From Symbiodinium natans (Eukaryota > Sar > Dinophyceae > Suessiales > Symbiodiniaceae), in the NCBI GenBank assembly GCA_905221605.1, contig CAJNDS010001035.1, positions 270,001 to 327,500 of the forward strand: a DNA stretch of 57,500 nucleotides, written 5' to 3'. The position numbers were made by a program, and so were the translations under genes. Positions within the stretch are counted from its first letter, which is position 1. Each line of letters begins with the position of its first letter. Positions 38,840-47,839 of this stretch are shown here, in pieces. The notes below the pieces were generated by a model that saw nothing but the letters and a program-made list of their open reading frames with translations, made no database searches and was not told the origin of the DNA.

Positions 38840-39100
38840 GGGGTTTAGGGTTTAGGGTTTAGGGTTTAGGGTTTAGGGTTTAGGGTTTAGGGTTTAGGGT
38901 TTAGGGTTTAGGGTTTAGGGTTGAGGAGTCGATCTTCGACCTCAGAGCCTGCCTAACCCTACAGCCCTATAGGCCCTACAAGCCCTACAAACCCTGAACG
39001 AACTTTAGGGTTTAGGGTTTAGGGTTTAGGGTTTAGGGTTTAGGGTTTAGGGTTTAGGGTTTAGGGTTTAGGGTTTAGGGTTTAGGGTTTAGGGTTTAGG
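38840..39100 (+). repeat. two TTTAGGG arrays with matching borders
   Basis: Arrays at 38840-38922 and 39004-39098, each followed by a similar word (GAGGAGTCGAT and TAGGAGTCGAT). The array together with its right border has apparently been duplicated. Confidence 0.9.
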
Positions 39101-39329
39101 AGTCGATGAACCCTATACTTCCCTAGCATCATAAACCGTACAAACCCTACAGGACCTGCAAGCGCCTCATCAGGTCTCAGACCTTAAACCCTAAAACCCT
39201 CAACCCTAAAACCCTAAAGACCTAAAACCCTAAAACCCTAAAACCCTAAAGCCCTAAAGCCTGAGACCAACCCACGAACTCTGAGCCCTTCGAGACCCTT
39301 TGATCTGAACGAAGGGTGGGGCTTGAAAG

Positions 39330-39645
39330 TTTAGGGTTTAGGGTTTAGGGTTTAGGGTTTAGGGTTTAGGGTTTAGGGTTTAGGGTTTAGGGTTTAGGGT
39401 TTAGGGTTTAGGGTTTAGGGTTCTCTAAGGTCTCTAACCCTTAACCCCTAACCCCAAACGCACCCTAAACTCTGAATCCCCAAACCCTAAAAACACTGAA
39501 CCCCTAACAACCCTAAACACACCCTAAACCCTATACCCCGAAAAGCCCTAAACTCCTCAACAGCCTAAACCCCCAACAAAACCTAAACCCTAAACCCTAA
39601 ACCCTAAACCATAAACCCTAAACCCTAAACCCTAAACCCTAAACC
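39330..39645. repeat. TTTAGGG array, linker, CCCTAAA array
   Basis: TTTAGGG units (39330-39422), degenerate C-rich linker, CCCTAAA units (39583-39643). Confidence 0.88.
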
Positions 39646-39647
39646 CC

Positions 39648-39748
39648 TCAAAGCCCTCAAGGCCATCGAAGGCAAGGAACATGCTCGGCATCCCCAAGTT
39701 GAAGCTGTAGCCCTCGAGGGGCACCTCAGGTTCGAGGACACCGAAGAA
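39648..39748 (-). other. exon-like island
   Basis: The minus frame FFGVLEPEVPLEGYSFNLGM, then PSMFLAFDGLEGFEG, between outward-facing arrays. Aromatic-rich and beta-like; among the best candidates for a real exon fragment. No family recognised. Confidence 0.45.
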
Positions 39749-39749
39749 G

Positions 39750-39902
39750 GGTTTAGGGTTTAGGGTTTAGGGTTTAGGGTTTAGGGTTTAGGTTTAGGGT
39801 TTAGGGTTTGGGGTTTGGGGTTTGGGGTTTGGGGTTTGGGGTTTGGGGTTTGGGGTTTGGGGTTTGGGGTTTGGGGTTTGGGGTTTGGGGTTTGGGGTTT
39901 AG
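39750..39902 (+). repeat. telomere-like array, TTTAGGG then TTTGGGG
   Basis: Seven TTTAGGG units then about 13 perfect TTTGGGG units (39808-39898). Confidence 0.95.
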
Positions 39903-40305
39903 ACCACATCGTGGTTCGTGAGGGGCTTCGGCCTTTAGGGGTTTAGGCGTTTGCGGTTTCGGGGCTCAGGGTTTAGGGTTTCGGGGGTTTAGGGGTTGAG
40001 GTTATTGTGGTTTAGGGAAGGGGTTTATGGGTTGAGGTTGAGGAGGGTCGGAAGCGCACGAGTGTGAGGCGCAACCGCCTTACGGAACATGGTGAAACAC
40101 CGCGTAGACTCATGGACCATAGGCGGTTTCGGTTCAGGGTTTAGGGTTCAGGCCACCTCGACCAGGAGGATCGCCAGCCAGCATGGGACTCACCACAGCT
40201 TCCCTAAACCCTGAACCCTGAACCCTGAACTCTACACCCTAAACCCTAAACCCTAAACCCTAAACCCTAAACCCTAAACCCTAAACCCTAAACCCTAAAC
40301 CCTAG
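39903..40305. other. linker and CCCTAAA array
   Basis: Degenerate G-rich linker holding the second copy of the 35769 fragment (40098-40130), a 50-bp island, then CCCTGAA and CCCTAAA units (40203-40303). Confidence 0.6.
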
Positions 40306-40308
40306 CAG

Positions 40309-40398
40309 ATGAGGAAGAGGAAGTCCACAAGTAGCGCCGCCTCCACTCCCACTGCCGCCACGGGTGTAGGGGTTGAAGGTTTGGGATTTAGGGTTTGA
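40309..40398 (+). other. exon-like island with start codon
   Basis: ATG at 40309 opens MRKRKSTSSAASTPTAATGV, a basic then Ser/Thr-rich N-terminus; it stops in TTTAGGG-like words. An overlapping frame ADEEEEVHK then stop is also possible. Confidence 0.28.
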
Positions 40399-40789
40399 CG
40401 GTTTTGCGGGCTTAGGGTTGAGAAGTTTAAGGGTTTCTGCTGGCTTCTGCTCCAGGGATTGAATTAGCGGTCAGAAAAGCAGGGTTTTGGGGTTGAGGTT
40501 GGGTTGAGGGGTTGAGGTTTGGAATACTCGTATAGCAGCGAGCCAAAACCAGCCCAACCTGAACGAACCGCGAGGTTTGTGCTTAGGCGGTCAAATGCCT
40601 TCGGAAACGGGCTTAGATTTCACGTCGTTTAGGCCTGAGCCCCAAGCAAACCTAGCCTCATTCGACCTTGAACCAACTCTAAACCATAAACCCCTGCCCC
40701 TAAACACTAACCCTGAACCCTGAACCCAAAACCCGAAACCGTAACCCTAAACCCCTACCCCCTACCCCTAAACCCTAAAAACCCTAAAC

Positions 40790-40870
40790 CCCAAATCCTA
40801 AACCCTAAACCCTAAACCCTAAACCCTAAACCCTAAACCCTAAACCCTAAACCCTAAACCCTAAACCCTA
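40790..40870 (-). repeat. telomere-like array (CCCTAAA on +)
   Basis: About 11 units. The preceding 400 bp (40400-40790) is degenerate repeat and linker without a gene. Confidence 0.92.
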
Positions 40871-40882
40871 ACCCACCCCAAA

Positions 40883-40960
40883 CGCCGCCTCCCACGGGTC
40901 GAGGTCTACTGCCAGCACCAGGGGGACGGGGCTCTCTACGGCCTGAAGCAGCAAAGGTAG
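40883..40960 (+). other. exon-like island, candidate C-terminus
   Basis: RRLPRVEVYCQHQGDGALYG, then LKQQR and a TAG that is also the start of the TTTAGGG array. Outward-facing arrays on both sides. Confidence 0.42.
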
Positions 40961-41095
40961 GGTTTAGGGTTTAGGGTTTAGGGTTTAGGGTTTAGGGTTT
41001 AGGGTTTAGGGTTTAGGGTTTAGGGTTTAGGGTTTAGGGTTTAGGGTTTAGGGTTCAGGGTTTAGGGTTTAGGGTTTAGGGTTCAGGGTTGAGGG
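40958..41095 (+). repeat. telomere-like array TTTAGGG with TTCAGGG
   Basis: About 19 units. Confidence 0.94.
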
Positions 41096-41655
41096 TGTTT
41101 TTTCGGTGCACTATTGCAGAACTTAACATCTATATGGAGGTCTCTATTGTAAAATGGGCCATCGCCTGTTAACATTTATCTTCAACGCCTTCTTCTATGT
41201 TGGAAATGGACTTACATTAAAATAGTAATGTATTTGGGTGCTTCTTTTCTCCGGCGTATAAGTTTCATTCTTTATCTATGTGTATCTTCAACCGTTTCAA
41301 TCACACTCTCAAACTTTTCATGCTACAATAATAAACATTCTCCTTCAACTCCTCCAAGTTTTACCCACCTCGCATTCTTCATCATGATACTTACAAAGAT
41401 TCTTCACAATACCATCAGGCATGCTTAGTTTCCATAAACTCAAATTCTGTTGGTAAAACTTACATGTGGGCACACATACTCACCTCATCTTTAATACTTG
41501 CTTTCATTTCAATAACCATCAAGAACTTGTTAATGATTTCCTCCTGTTCTTCCCTAATTATTTACTATCCAATATCTATACATGATATTTCTTTAAATGG
41601 GTTTTTGTGAAATACAGAATTTTCACTCACAAGTTTTAACATAGGAGTTAAAGGG
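41096..41655. other. AT-rich unique island
   Basis: About 560 bp of clearly lower GC than any neighbour, rich in TTC/CAT/ATA words. The longest frame (41228-41428, plus) has 66 codons and is hydrophobic (FILYLCVSSTVSITLSNF). Composition suggests a different source, such as an intron, an intergenic spacer or organelle DNA. No RNA or motif recognised. Confidence 0.5.
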
Positions 41656-41672
41656 GCTCAGGTGCTTAGGGG

Positions 41673-41840
41673 CTTAGGGTTTAGGGTCTAGGGCTTAATT
41701 CATTCAGGGTTTAGGGCTTAGCGTTTAGGGGTTTAGGGTTTAGGGTTTAGGGGTTAGGGGTTTAGGGTTTAGGGTTTAGGGTTTAGGGTTTAGGGTTTAG
41801 GGTTTAGGGTTTAGGGTTTGGGGTTTGGGGTTTGGGGTTA
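41673..41840 (+). repeat. telomere-like array with octamers and TTTGGGG
   Basis: TTTAGGG and TTTAGGGG units, ending in three TTTGGGG. Confidence 0.92.
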
Positions 41841-41842
41841 TT

Positions 41843-41938
41843 CGGGGCTTTGAGGGCCTTGCCTCTGAGATGCTGGAGATGAGCCACCAGCGCGCAAAGG
41901 GTTCCAGGCAGGCACCTGAAACTTCCATCAATCCCCTA
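41843..41938 (+). other. exon-like island
   Basis: RGFEGLASEMLEMSHQRAKG, then SRQAPETSINP, from the end of a TTTGGGG block to a CCCTAAA array. Helical, charged pattern. Confidence 0.42.
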
Positions 41939-42128
41939 AACCCTAAACCCTAAACCCTAAACCCTAAACCCTAAACCCTAAACCCTAGGGGTTTGGGGAG
42001 TTCGGGGGTTCAGGGGATGAGGGAAGCTTCGCGAAGTTGCGGGGTTTGGGGAAGCTGGGGGCCGCTGAAATGGACTCCGGGTTTAGGGTTTAAGGTTTAG
42101 GGTTTAGGGGTTTTAGGGCTTAACTCTT

Positions 42129-42386
42129 TCATTCCTTCGCCAGAAACCGAGGAGCCCGAGAGGTTTCCAACTTTTGCAAAGGATTAGGGTTTAGGCTTTT
42201 GGGTTTAGGGCTTGGGGCCCTCTGTTGTGCAATGTGGCTCATCTGATGGAACCTAACCCATGCAAAAGGAATAAGGGTACTAACACGCCTCCCAGTGCAA
42301 ATCCGCCCCGACTCCCGTAGTTTCTGCAGAACATCTTTTCGGTGACGATATGGGATGAGGCTCCCGTACCACAAACGGGACTGCAA
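42129..42386 (-). pseudogene. open frame interrupted by a telomere-like patch
   Basis: Minus-strand ATG at 42386 opens MQSRLWYGSLIPYRHRKDVL, then ESGRICTGRRVSTLIPFAWV. At about 42185-42222 the DNA becomes TTTAGGG-like, read as PKPKSLNPNP. The frame then resumes as LQKLETSRAPRFLAKE to a stop. This looks like a coding fragment holding a telomere-like insert that kept the phase, or two fragments joined by one. Confidence 0.42.
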
Positions 42387-42540
42387 AAGGGACTTTAGGG
42401 TTTATCAGGTTTAGGACGATGATGTCGAGAGCCGACCACACCTCTACAAACTAGCCCTAAAACCGAGACCCTAATGCGCCCACATCTTGATTCCCAAACC
42501 CTAAGCCCTATAAACCATAGGCGTGCGCCCTCATTCTTAC

Positions 42541-42645
42541 CTAAACCCTAAACCCTAAACCCTAAACCCTAAACCCTAAACCCTAAACCTCCATTACTAC
42601 AAGCCTCTCGGTAAACTCTATGAAGACCCTGCGTCGGCCGATTGA
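42541..42645 (+). other. CCCTAAA array joined to a short C-terminal-like frame
   Basis: CCCTAAA units to 42588, then YYKPLGKLYEDPASAD and a TGA at 42643. Short, but very protein-like. Confidence 0.32.
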
Positions 42646-42699
42646 GCTCTGCGCAGAAGGATGAGGTGGCGCTCGAAGGGAACATCTTAGTCGCGTGTC

Positions 42700-42810
42700 G
42701 GGTTTGGGGTTTAGGGCTTGGGGTTTGGGGTTTGGGGTTCGGGGTTTAGGGTTTAGGGTTTAGGGTTTGGGGTTTAGGGTTTAGGGCTAGGGTTTAGGGG
42801 TTCAGGCTAC
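42700..42810 (+). repeat. telomere-like array, TTTAGGG and TTTGGGG mixed
   Basis: About 15 units. Confidence 0.88.
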
Positions 42811-42919
42811 GGGCCCTACAAGATTGACAGGGTCTCTTGAAATTTCGCAGCAAATTTATATGAAGAAGAGGGGTTGAGGGCATGTAGAGTTTAGGGTCCT
42901 AGGCCCTAAACAAGAAACC

Positions 42920-43147
42920 CTAACCTTCGTGCTTCCGGGGGCGAGTATGGGTACTGCTGTGTAGGAATCTTTGGTTGCCTTTCTGTGGGATTAGAGGAGA
43001 TTTCGGTTCGGGCCTTTTGAGGCCTAAAAGCTTGTAATCCAGAAGGGGTGCCCCAAATATGCCATCTTTATAAACCCCCAGAAGGGGTACCCCTACTTTC
43101 GGAAACCCATCGAGACAAGGCAGCTTCTCCTGACGGCGCATGGTCAA
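42920..43147 (-). other. open frame partly made of repeat words
   Basis: The minus frame MTMRRQEKLPCLDGFPKVGV and onward is 75 codons, but its first third overlaps GGGGTACCCCTA-type words found also near 34565. Probably not a gene. Confidence 0.25.
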
Positions 43148-43295
43148 AGAGATTTGGGTTCAAGGCTCGGGGGGCAACGGTCTACGATAGCATTTGTGGC
43201 TCAAGGTGGTTTAGGGTACTAAACCCTAAGCCCTAAGCCCTAAACCCTAAGCCCTTTGAAGGTTCAGGGTTCCGGACTTCAAGTTTTACTGTGCA

Positions 43296-43409
43296 ATGTG
43301 GGGTGCAAGTGGTCAGCTCTCTGCCGAATCGCCCCAAGTGACTCCTCGGAAGCCGCTCCAGCAACTTCGGGAAGAGCGCGAAAGCTGGAAGGAGCTAAGC
43401 CCTAAACCC
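43296..43409 (+). other. exon-like island with start codon
   Basis: ATG at 43296 opens MWGASGQLSAESPQVTPRKP, then LQQLREERESWKELS, and stops in the CCCTAAA array. The helical, charged second half looks like a coiled coil. Confidence 0.42.
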
Positions 43410-43489
43410 TAAACCCTAAACCCTAAAGCCTAGACCCGTTTGTCTGACCCTAGACCCTAAACCCTAAACCCTAAACCCTAAACCCTAAG

Positions 43490-43621
43490 CTTGCAGTTTC
43501 GGAGCGGATGCTTGGCGCGAGCGTCCATGAGGAAGTTGCAATCGTCATGGGGCGGAGCACGACTCTGCTGGCCAGCTCCTTGGGTCTCTGTACTGCGGCG
43601 GCACCTTATAAGCCCAAATAG
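43490..43621 (+). other. exon-like island, candidate C-terminus
   Basis: Forty-three codons, LAVSERMLGASVHEEVAIVM then GRSTTLLASSLGLCTAAAPY and KPK, end in a TAG shared with the TTTAGGG array. Outward-facing arrays at 43408-43489 and 43620-43760. One of the better coding candidates. Confidence 0.45.
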
Positions 43622-43829
43622 GGTTTAGGCTTTAGGGGTTAGGGTTTAGGGTTTAGGTTTTGGGGTTTGGGGTTTGGGGTTTAGGGTTTAGGGTTTAGGG
43701 TTTAGGGTTTAGGGTTTAGGGTTTGGGGTTTGGGGGTTTAGGGGTTTAGGGTTTGGGGCTGCCACGGCCCCTTATAAGCCTAAACAATGAGCCCAGAGCC
43801 GACCTTAAGCACCCCCAAACCTACTTTCT

Positions 43830-43902
43830 TGTAGGGTTTTTTGCTACAAAACCCCTTACAGAGATTCGGAGGTGTCCTGCGAAAAAGGAAGCCTCAGGTT
43901 CA
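43830..43902. repeat. possible SINE-like repeat, copy 1
   Basis: GCTACAAAACCCCTTACAGA, then GATTCGGAGGTG, and a right end CAGGTTCAAACCCC that resembles a tRNA B box. Related to 45390-45490. No A box seen. Confidence 0.3.
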
Positions 43903-44070
43903 AACCCCTAAACCCTAAACCCTAAACCCTAAACCCTAAACCCTAAACCCTAAACCCTAAACCCTAAACCCTAAACCCTAAACCCTAAACCCTAAACCCT
44001 AAACCCTAAACCCTAAACCCTAAACCCTAAACCCTAGCCCTAAACCCTAAACCCTCTCAACCCTGAACCC
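43903..44070 (-). repeat. long telomere-like array (CCCTAAA on +)
   Basis: About 23 units, nearly perfect. Confidence 0.95.
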
Positions 44071-44261
44071 TAAACCCACCGAGCTCAGCGCAGATCGCCG
44101 CACATAGTCGCAGGCGAAGGGGTTCAACCTACCGGTTTGGGGGTTTGGGGTTTGTAGGGTATAGGGTAGACGGCATAGGGTTTAGAGTTTGTGGCTTAGA
44201 GTTTGTGGTTTAGGGTTCACGGTTTAGGGTTCAGGGTTTGGGGTTCGGGGTTTGGGGTTAA

Positions 44262-44400
44262 GATGTTGAGGAAATATCAGAAGCGACATGGACGTCGGAA
44301 TTGGCCGCTGGCTCAGGACAGCCCCCGTGTATCCCCCAAACTAGTTGCCCAGATCCCCAACCCTAGACCATCAATCTCTGAAGCAGGGTCCAAATCCTAA
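44262..44400 (+). other. exon-like open frame
   Basis: KMLRKYQKRHGRRNWPLAQD, then SPRVSPKLVAQIPNPRPSIS, and a stop at 44400. The real part starts after TTTGGGG-like words at 44262. The N-terminal basic cluster resembles a nuclear or RNA-binding tail, an inference only. Confidence 0.4.
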
Positions 44401-44515
44401 TCCTTCAAATTAATAGGTGACAGCCCTTCACAGCCCCAGGGCCTATACTTCAGAACCTTGAAAGAATGTAAGGAACCATGCAACTGCCCTTAGATACCCT
44501 AAATCTTGAACTCTA

Positions 44516-44950
44516 AACCCTAAACCCTAAACCCCCAACCCTCAACCCTCAACCCTAAACCCTAAGCCCTAAACCCTATAAACCCTATAAACCCTATAAA
44601 CCCTATAAACCCTATAAACCCTATAAACCCCATAAACCCTATAAACCCTATAAACCCTATAAACCCTATAAACCCTATAAACCCCATAAACCCTATAAAC
44701 CCCATAAACCCTATAAACCCTATAAACCCTATAAACCCTATAAACCCTATAAACCCTATAAACCCTATAAACCCTATAAACCCTAAACCCTCAACCCTCA
44801 ACCCTAAACCCTAAACCCTAAGCCCTAAACCCTAAACCCTATAAACCCTATAAACCCTATAACCCTATAAACCCTATAAACCCTAAACCCTAAACCCTAA
44901 ACCCTAAACCCTGTGAACCCTAAACCCTAAACCCTATAAACCCTAAACCC
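44516..44950 (-). repeat. 9-mer telomere-like variant CCCTATAAA
   Basis: CCCTAAA units flank about 23 CCCTATAAA units (44574-44782, a few CCCCATAAA), then more mixed CCCTAAA and CCCTATAAA. The 9-mer gives an artefactual 79-codon isoleucine-glycine-phenylalanine frame on the minus strand. Confidence 0.96.
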
Positions 44951-44966
44951 TAAACTCTAAAACCTC

Positions 44967-45041
44967 AACCTGGCGGTGCCTATCGACCTCGCTGCGCGGA
45001 ATCTCCAGAACCTGAGGAGGGAGAGGAGGGACTGGATGGGG
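44967..45041 (+). other. exon-like island
   Basis: NLAVPIDLAARNLQNLRRER, then RDWMG, between outward-facing arrays. Clear amphipathic helix pattern. Confidence 0.4.
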
Positions 45042-45160
45042 TTTAGGGTTTAGGGTTTAGGGTTTAGGGTTTAGGGTTTAGGGTTTAGGGTTTAGGGTTT
45101 AGGGTTTAGGGCTTAGGGTTTAGGGTTTAGGGTTTCGGGTTTAGGGTTTAGGGTTTAGGC
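45038..45160 (+). repeat. telomere-like array TTTAGGG
   Basis: About 17 units. Confidence 0.94.
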
Positions 45161-45389
45161 GGCTCCTGCGAAACAATATGTACGTAGAGTATAGGGATAA
45201 GGTTCCGGGGTGAGGGATACTATTTCCAGGCTCCCCAAAGGAACAGGGAACCTAAACAGGAAGGGGAACAAGGGCTTCCTTTGGGAATCCGAGAAATCCC
45301 AGTAAAAAACGAAACCCGCCAAGTCACCCAAGCTCCAGATCCCTAAACCGCTAAACCCCTAAACCCTAAAACCCTAAGCCCTACTTTCA

Positions 45390-45490
45390 AAACACAAAAT
45401 TCTTTTTTTTTGTAAAGTTATCACTATAAAACCCTTTGTAGGATTCTTGGGTCATCTGCAAGCAAAGTAGGTTGTGGGTTCAGGTAGGCC
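45390..45490. repeat. possible SINE-like repeat, copy 2
   Basis: ACTATAAAACCCTTTGTAGG, then GATTCTTGGGTC, and a right end GTTGTGGGTTCAGG similar to a tRNA T-arm. Aligns loosely with 43830-43902. Confidence 0.3.
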
Positions 45491-45613
45491 CTACCCTAAA
45501 TCCTAAAACCCTCGACCCTAAACCCTAAACCCTGAACCCTAAAACCGAACATAAACCCCAAAGCAACCCCTAAAAGCCTAGACCCCCTGAAACCCGAAAA
45601 CCCTCAACCCTAG

Positions 45614-45691
45614 ATCGACCCTCGGGCGCCCTACCACGCCGGTGGACTCGCCCGAAGCAATGTCTGGCAGGTCGCTGGTTTCTCTCCCTGA
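45614..45691 (+). other. exon-like island, candidate C-terminus
   Basis: IDPRAPYHAGGLARSNVWQV, then AGFSP and a TGA at 45689. Its end (NVWQVAGFSP) is repeated as YVWQVTGFSP on the other side of the array at 45801. Confidence 0.42.
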
Positions 45692-45800
45692 AGGGTTTAG
45701 GGTTTAGGGTTTAGGGTTTAGGGTTTAGGGTTTAGGGTTTAGGGTTTAGGGTTTAGGGTTTAGGGTTTAGGGTTTAGGGTTTAGGGTTTAGGGTTTAGGG
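45692..45800 (+). repeat. TTTAGGG array flanked by an imperfect direct repeat
   Basis: About 15 perfect units bounded by ATGTCTGGCAGGTCGCTGG (45660) and ATGTCTGGCAGGTCACTGG (45802), as if the array sat in the middle of a duplicated site. Confidence 0.92.
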
Positions 45801-45971
45801 TATGTCTGGCAGGTCACTGGATTCTCTCCCTGGCGCACATTTACTGGGTGGTTCTTAGTAGGGATACAAGGTAGGAAACCCTGTCTCTCTGGTCTAAAGG
45901 ATAGAGCCACGCTACCTATGAGGCAACTGCATGGTGATTGTCATCAAGAAGGTCTACTCCCTTTGATCTAA
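45801..45971 (+). other. exon-like open frame, 56 codons
   Basis: YVWQVTGFSPWRTFTGWFLV, then GIQGRKPCLSGLKDRATLPM, and HQEGLLPLI to a TAA at 45969. It starts at the array without an ATG. Its 3' third overlaps the minus-strand frame at 45916, so only one can be right there. Confidence 0.4.
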
Positions 45972-46385
45972 CCACAGCCTCTATTCCGGCCGCAGTGGCG
46001 GCGACGCTGTCCCCGTGCGAAGTGTGGGGAATGGCGCTCGGCCACCCCGAGCGCCCGGGAATGAGGTAGTTGGAAACCACCGCGGGTTGAAAAGCCAGGG
46101 CTTCGTGATAGCACAGCAGCGCTCCCGCGTACACGGGCTGCGCACCCTGAGGTCTGTGTCGCGCCGTGGACGAATGAACGGGCGGTTAAGCGGAACCTCG
46201 GCCAAGGTCGCCGTTTCGTCGAATGCACTAAAGTCGCTCGAATGAGCACTCCAGAATCTCCTGCAGTGAAGTCATCTTCGAGAGCCCCGGAGTTATAGCG
46301 AAAATGCTAGACTGCTTCGAAGAGCATGCATCCAAATGATGCCACATGAGCTCTTCGCCGATTCCGATGTGGCCCACCCCGGCGA
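45916..46385 (-). pseudogene. unidentified broken coding region
   Basis: Three minus frames in series look protein-like. First comes LAGVGHIGIGEELMWHHLDA and ITPGLSKMTSLQEILECSF; then SDFSAFDETATLAEVPLNRP; then YAGALLCYHEALAFQPAVVS and VVRSKGVDLLDDN to a stop at 45916. Frame changes fall near 46215 and 46120. Total coding length is about 150 codons. No family recognised. Confidence 0.42.
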
Positions 46386-46396
46386 GGACTTGAGTA

Positions 46397-46452
46397 TGGG
46401 TTTTTTGGGGTATCCTAATTCCATAATGCCACTACAAATGGGATCAGAGGGT
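46397..46452. mobile_element. foldback element, family 1, right half
   Basis: GGGGTATCCTAATTCC, then CACTACAAATGGGATCAGAG; the left half is missing. Confidence 0.6.
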
Positions 46453-46690
46453 GCAAGGGTTGGGGTTTGGGGTTGAGGGCTTTAAGATTTAGGGTTTGGG
46501 GTTCAGGGTTCTAGGACTTAGGGGGGGGTGGGGTTTAACTAGTAATGTAGGGCTTGGGTCTCAGGGTTTAGGATTGCGGCTTGGGGCTGGGGTCTAGCGT
46601 TTTATATAGGATTTGCAGTTTAGGATTACGGCTGGGGTCTAGTCATTTAGGATTTGGGGTTTACGGTTTGAGGTTTACCGCGTGCAGGGT
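46453..46690. other. degenerate G-rich linker
   Basis: Decayed TTTAGGG-like words without a clean array and with no gene seen. Confidence 0.45.
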
Positions 46691-46698
46691 TCGCGCTG

Positions 46699-46965
46699 AT
46701 GCGGACGAGTCGTCGTCTCGAAGCACTGACGAATGTACGCAAGAATATACGGGGTGTAGGCTTCGGAGCTTTGGGTTGTCACGCCAACGGGCGTCGCATT
46801 TCCACCAAAGAACAAAGTCCGCATCTCTACGTCTGTTGGTACCCTGAAGAGCCCTCAGTATCACTGAAGCCCTGTCAAACCTTAAAAACCAAGTTCCAGT
46901 CCCAGAATATACAACCCAGGAAGTACCAACGGGCGGGTACTTCAAAGGATGAGGGCTTATGGATC
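46699..46965 (+). other. unidentified open frame
   Basis: ATG at 46699 opens MRTSRRLEALTNVRKNIRGV, then RRISTKEQSPHLYVCWYPEE, and runs into CCCTAAA words. Competing frames exist on both strands (plus 46581-46847, minus 46661-46945). Confidence 0.3.
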
Positions 46966-47114
46966 TCTAAACCCCAAACCCTATCCCTAAGCCCTAAACC
47001 CTAAGACCTAAAATCTAAAGCAAGCCCTAAACCCTAAACCCTAAACCCTAAACCTAAACCTAAGCCCTAAACCCTCGAAGGCCCCCAGATCCTAAGCCAC
47101 AAAACGGAAATTAG

Positions 47115-47192
47115 GGACACCCTGAGAAGTCCTGGATGTTCAGCCCAGGCGAAGCCCCAGATCAACACTACAACAAGGATTTTGGGCTTAGG
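47115..47192 (+). other. exon-like island
   Basis: GHPEKSWMFSPGEAPDQHYN, then KDFGL, from unique DNA into a TTTAGGG-type array. Confidence 0.36.
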
Positions 47193-47318
47193 GTTTAGGG
47201 TTTAGGTCGAGGGTTTAGGGTTTGGGGGTTTGCGGGTTGTAGGGTTTAGGCGGTTTAGGGTTTAGGGTGTGAGGGTTAAGGGTTTAGGGTTTGGGGTTTA
47301 GGGTTTAGGGATTGGAGT

Positions 47319-47400
47319 GTACCGGCGGCGCCTGACGAACTGGACGTGGAGGACGCGGCTCCTGCAGGCAAGTGGCCACGTTTCGAGGCCAAACCCTATA
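47319..47400 (+). other. exon-like island
   Basis: VPAAPDELDVEDAAPAGKWP, then RFEAKP, between outward-facing arrays. Acidic, soluble composition unlike repeat frames. Confidence 0.42.
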
Positions 47401-47720
47401 ACCCTAAAACCCTAAATCCCTGTATCCCTAAAACCATAAACCCCCAAAACCCAATAACCCTAAATCCTAACGCCCTAAGACCACCTCAAGCCCACACCCC
47501 CAAGCCCAAAACCCCAATCCCCAAAACTCCAAAACCTCCCAGTCCAAAACCCCCAAACCCGAAAACCCTAAACCCCCTTCCAGACCCTAAACCCCTAAAC
47601 CCTAAGTTCTGAAACCCAAAAAACCCTAAACCCCTAAACCCTAAGTATTCCTAGACCCTAAACCCTAAACCCTAAACCGTAAACCCCGAAACCCTAAACC
47701 CCAAAACCCTAAACCCTTAA
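47401..47720 (-). repeat. degenerate CCCTAAA-type repeat
   Basis: Mixed CCCTAAA, CCCCAAA and CCCAAAA words without a clean period. The proline/lysine frame over it (47346-47612) is repeat-derived. Confidence 0.8.
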
Positions 47721-47723
47721 ACA

Positions 47724-47834
47724 GCAAAGGCCCTGAATAGCGGCGTGTCCGGAGGAAGCAGCGCCGTTATCAGGCTGCGGCTCGATAACGGCCTGGGGCA
47801 GGCTGTGGGTCTCCAGGTCTCGAGGCCTCTATAG
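47724..47834 (+). other. exon-like island, candidate C-terminus
   Basis: AKALNSGVSGGSSAVIRLRL, then DNGLGQAVGLQVSRPL and a TAG at 47832. Beta-strand-like pattern; outward-facing repeats. Confidence 0.42.
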
Positions 47835-47839
47835 GTTTT

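Noticed and set aside
44562-44801. 79-codon Ile-Gly-Phe repeat protein
   Set aside because: Minus-strand reading of the CCCTATAAA 9-mer.
45872-45935. tRNA-like start (GTCTCTCTGG, AGGATAGAGC)
   Set aside because: Resembles the first half of some tRNAs, but there is no anticodon stem or T-arm, and a good open frame runs through it.
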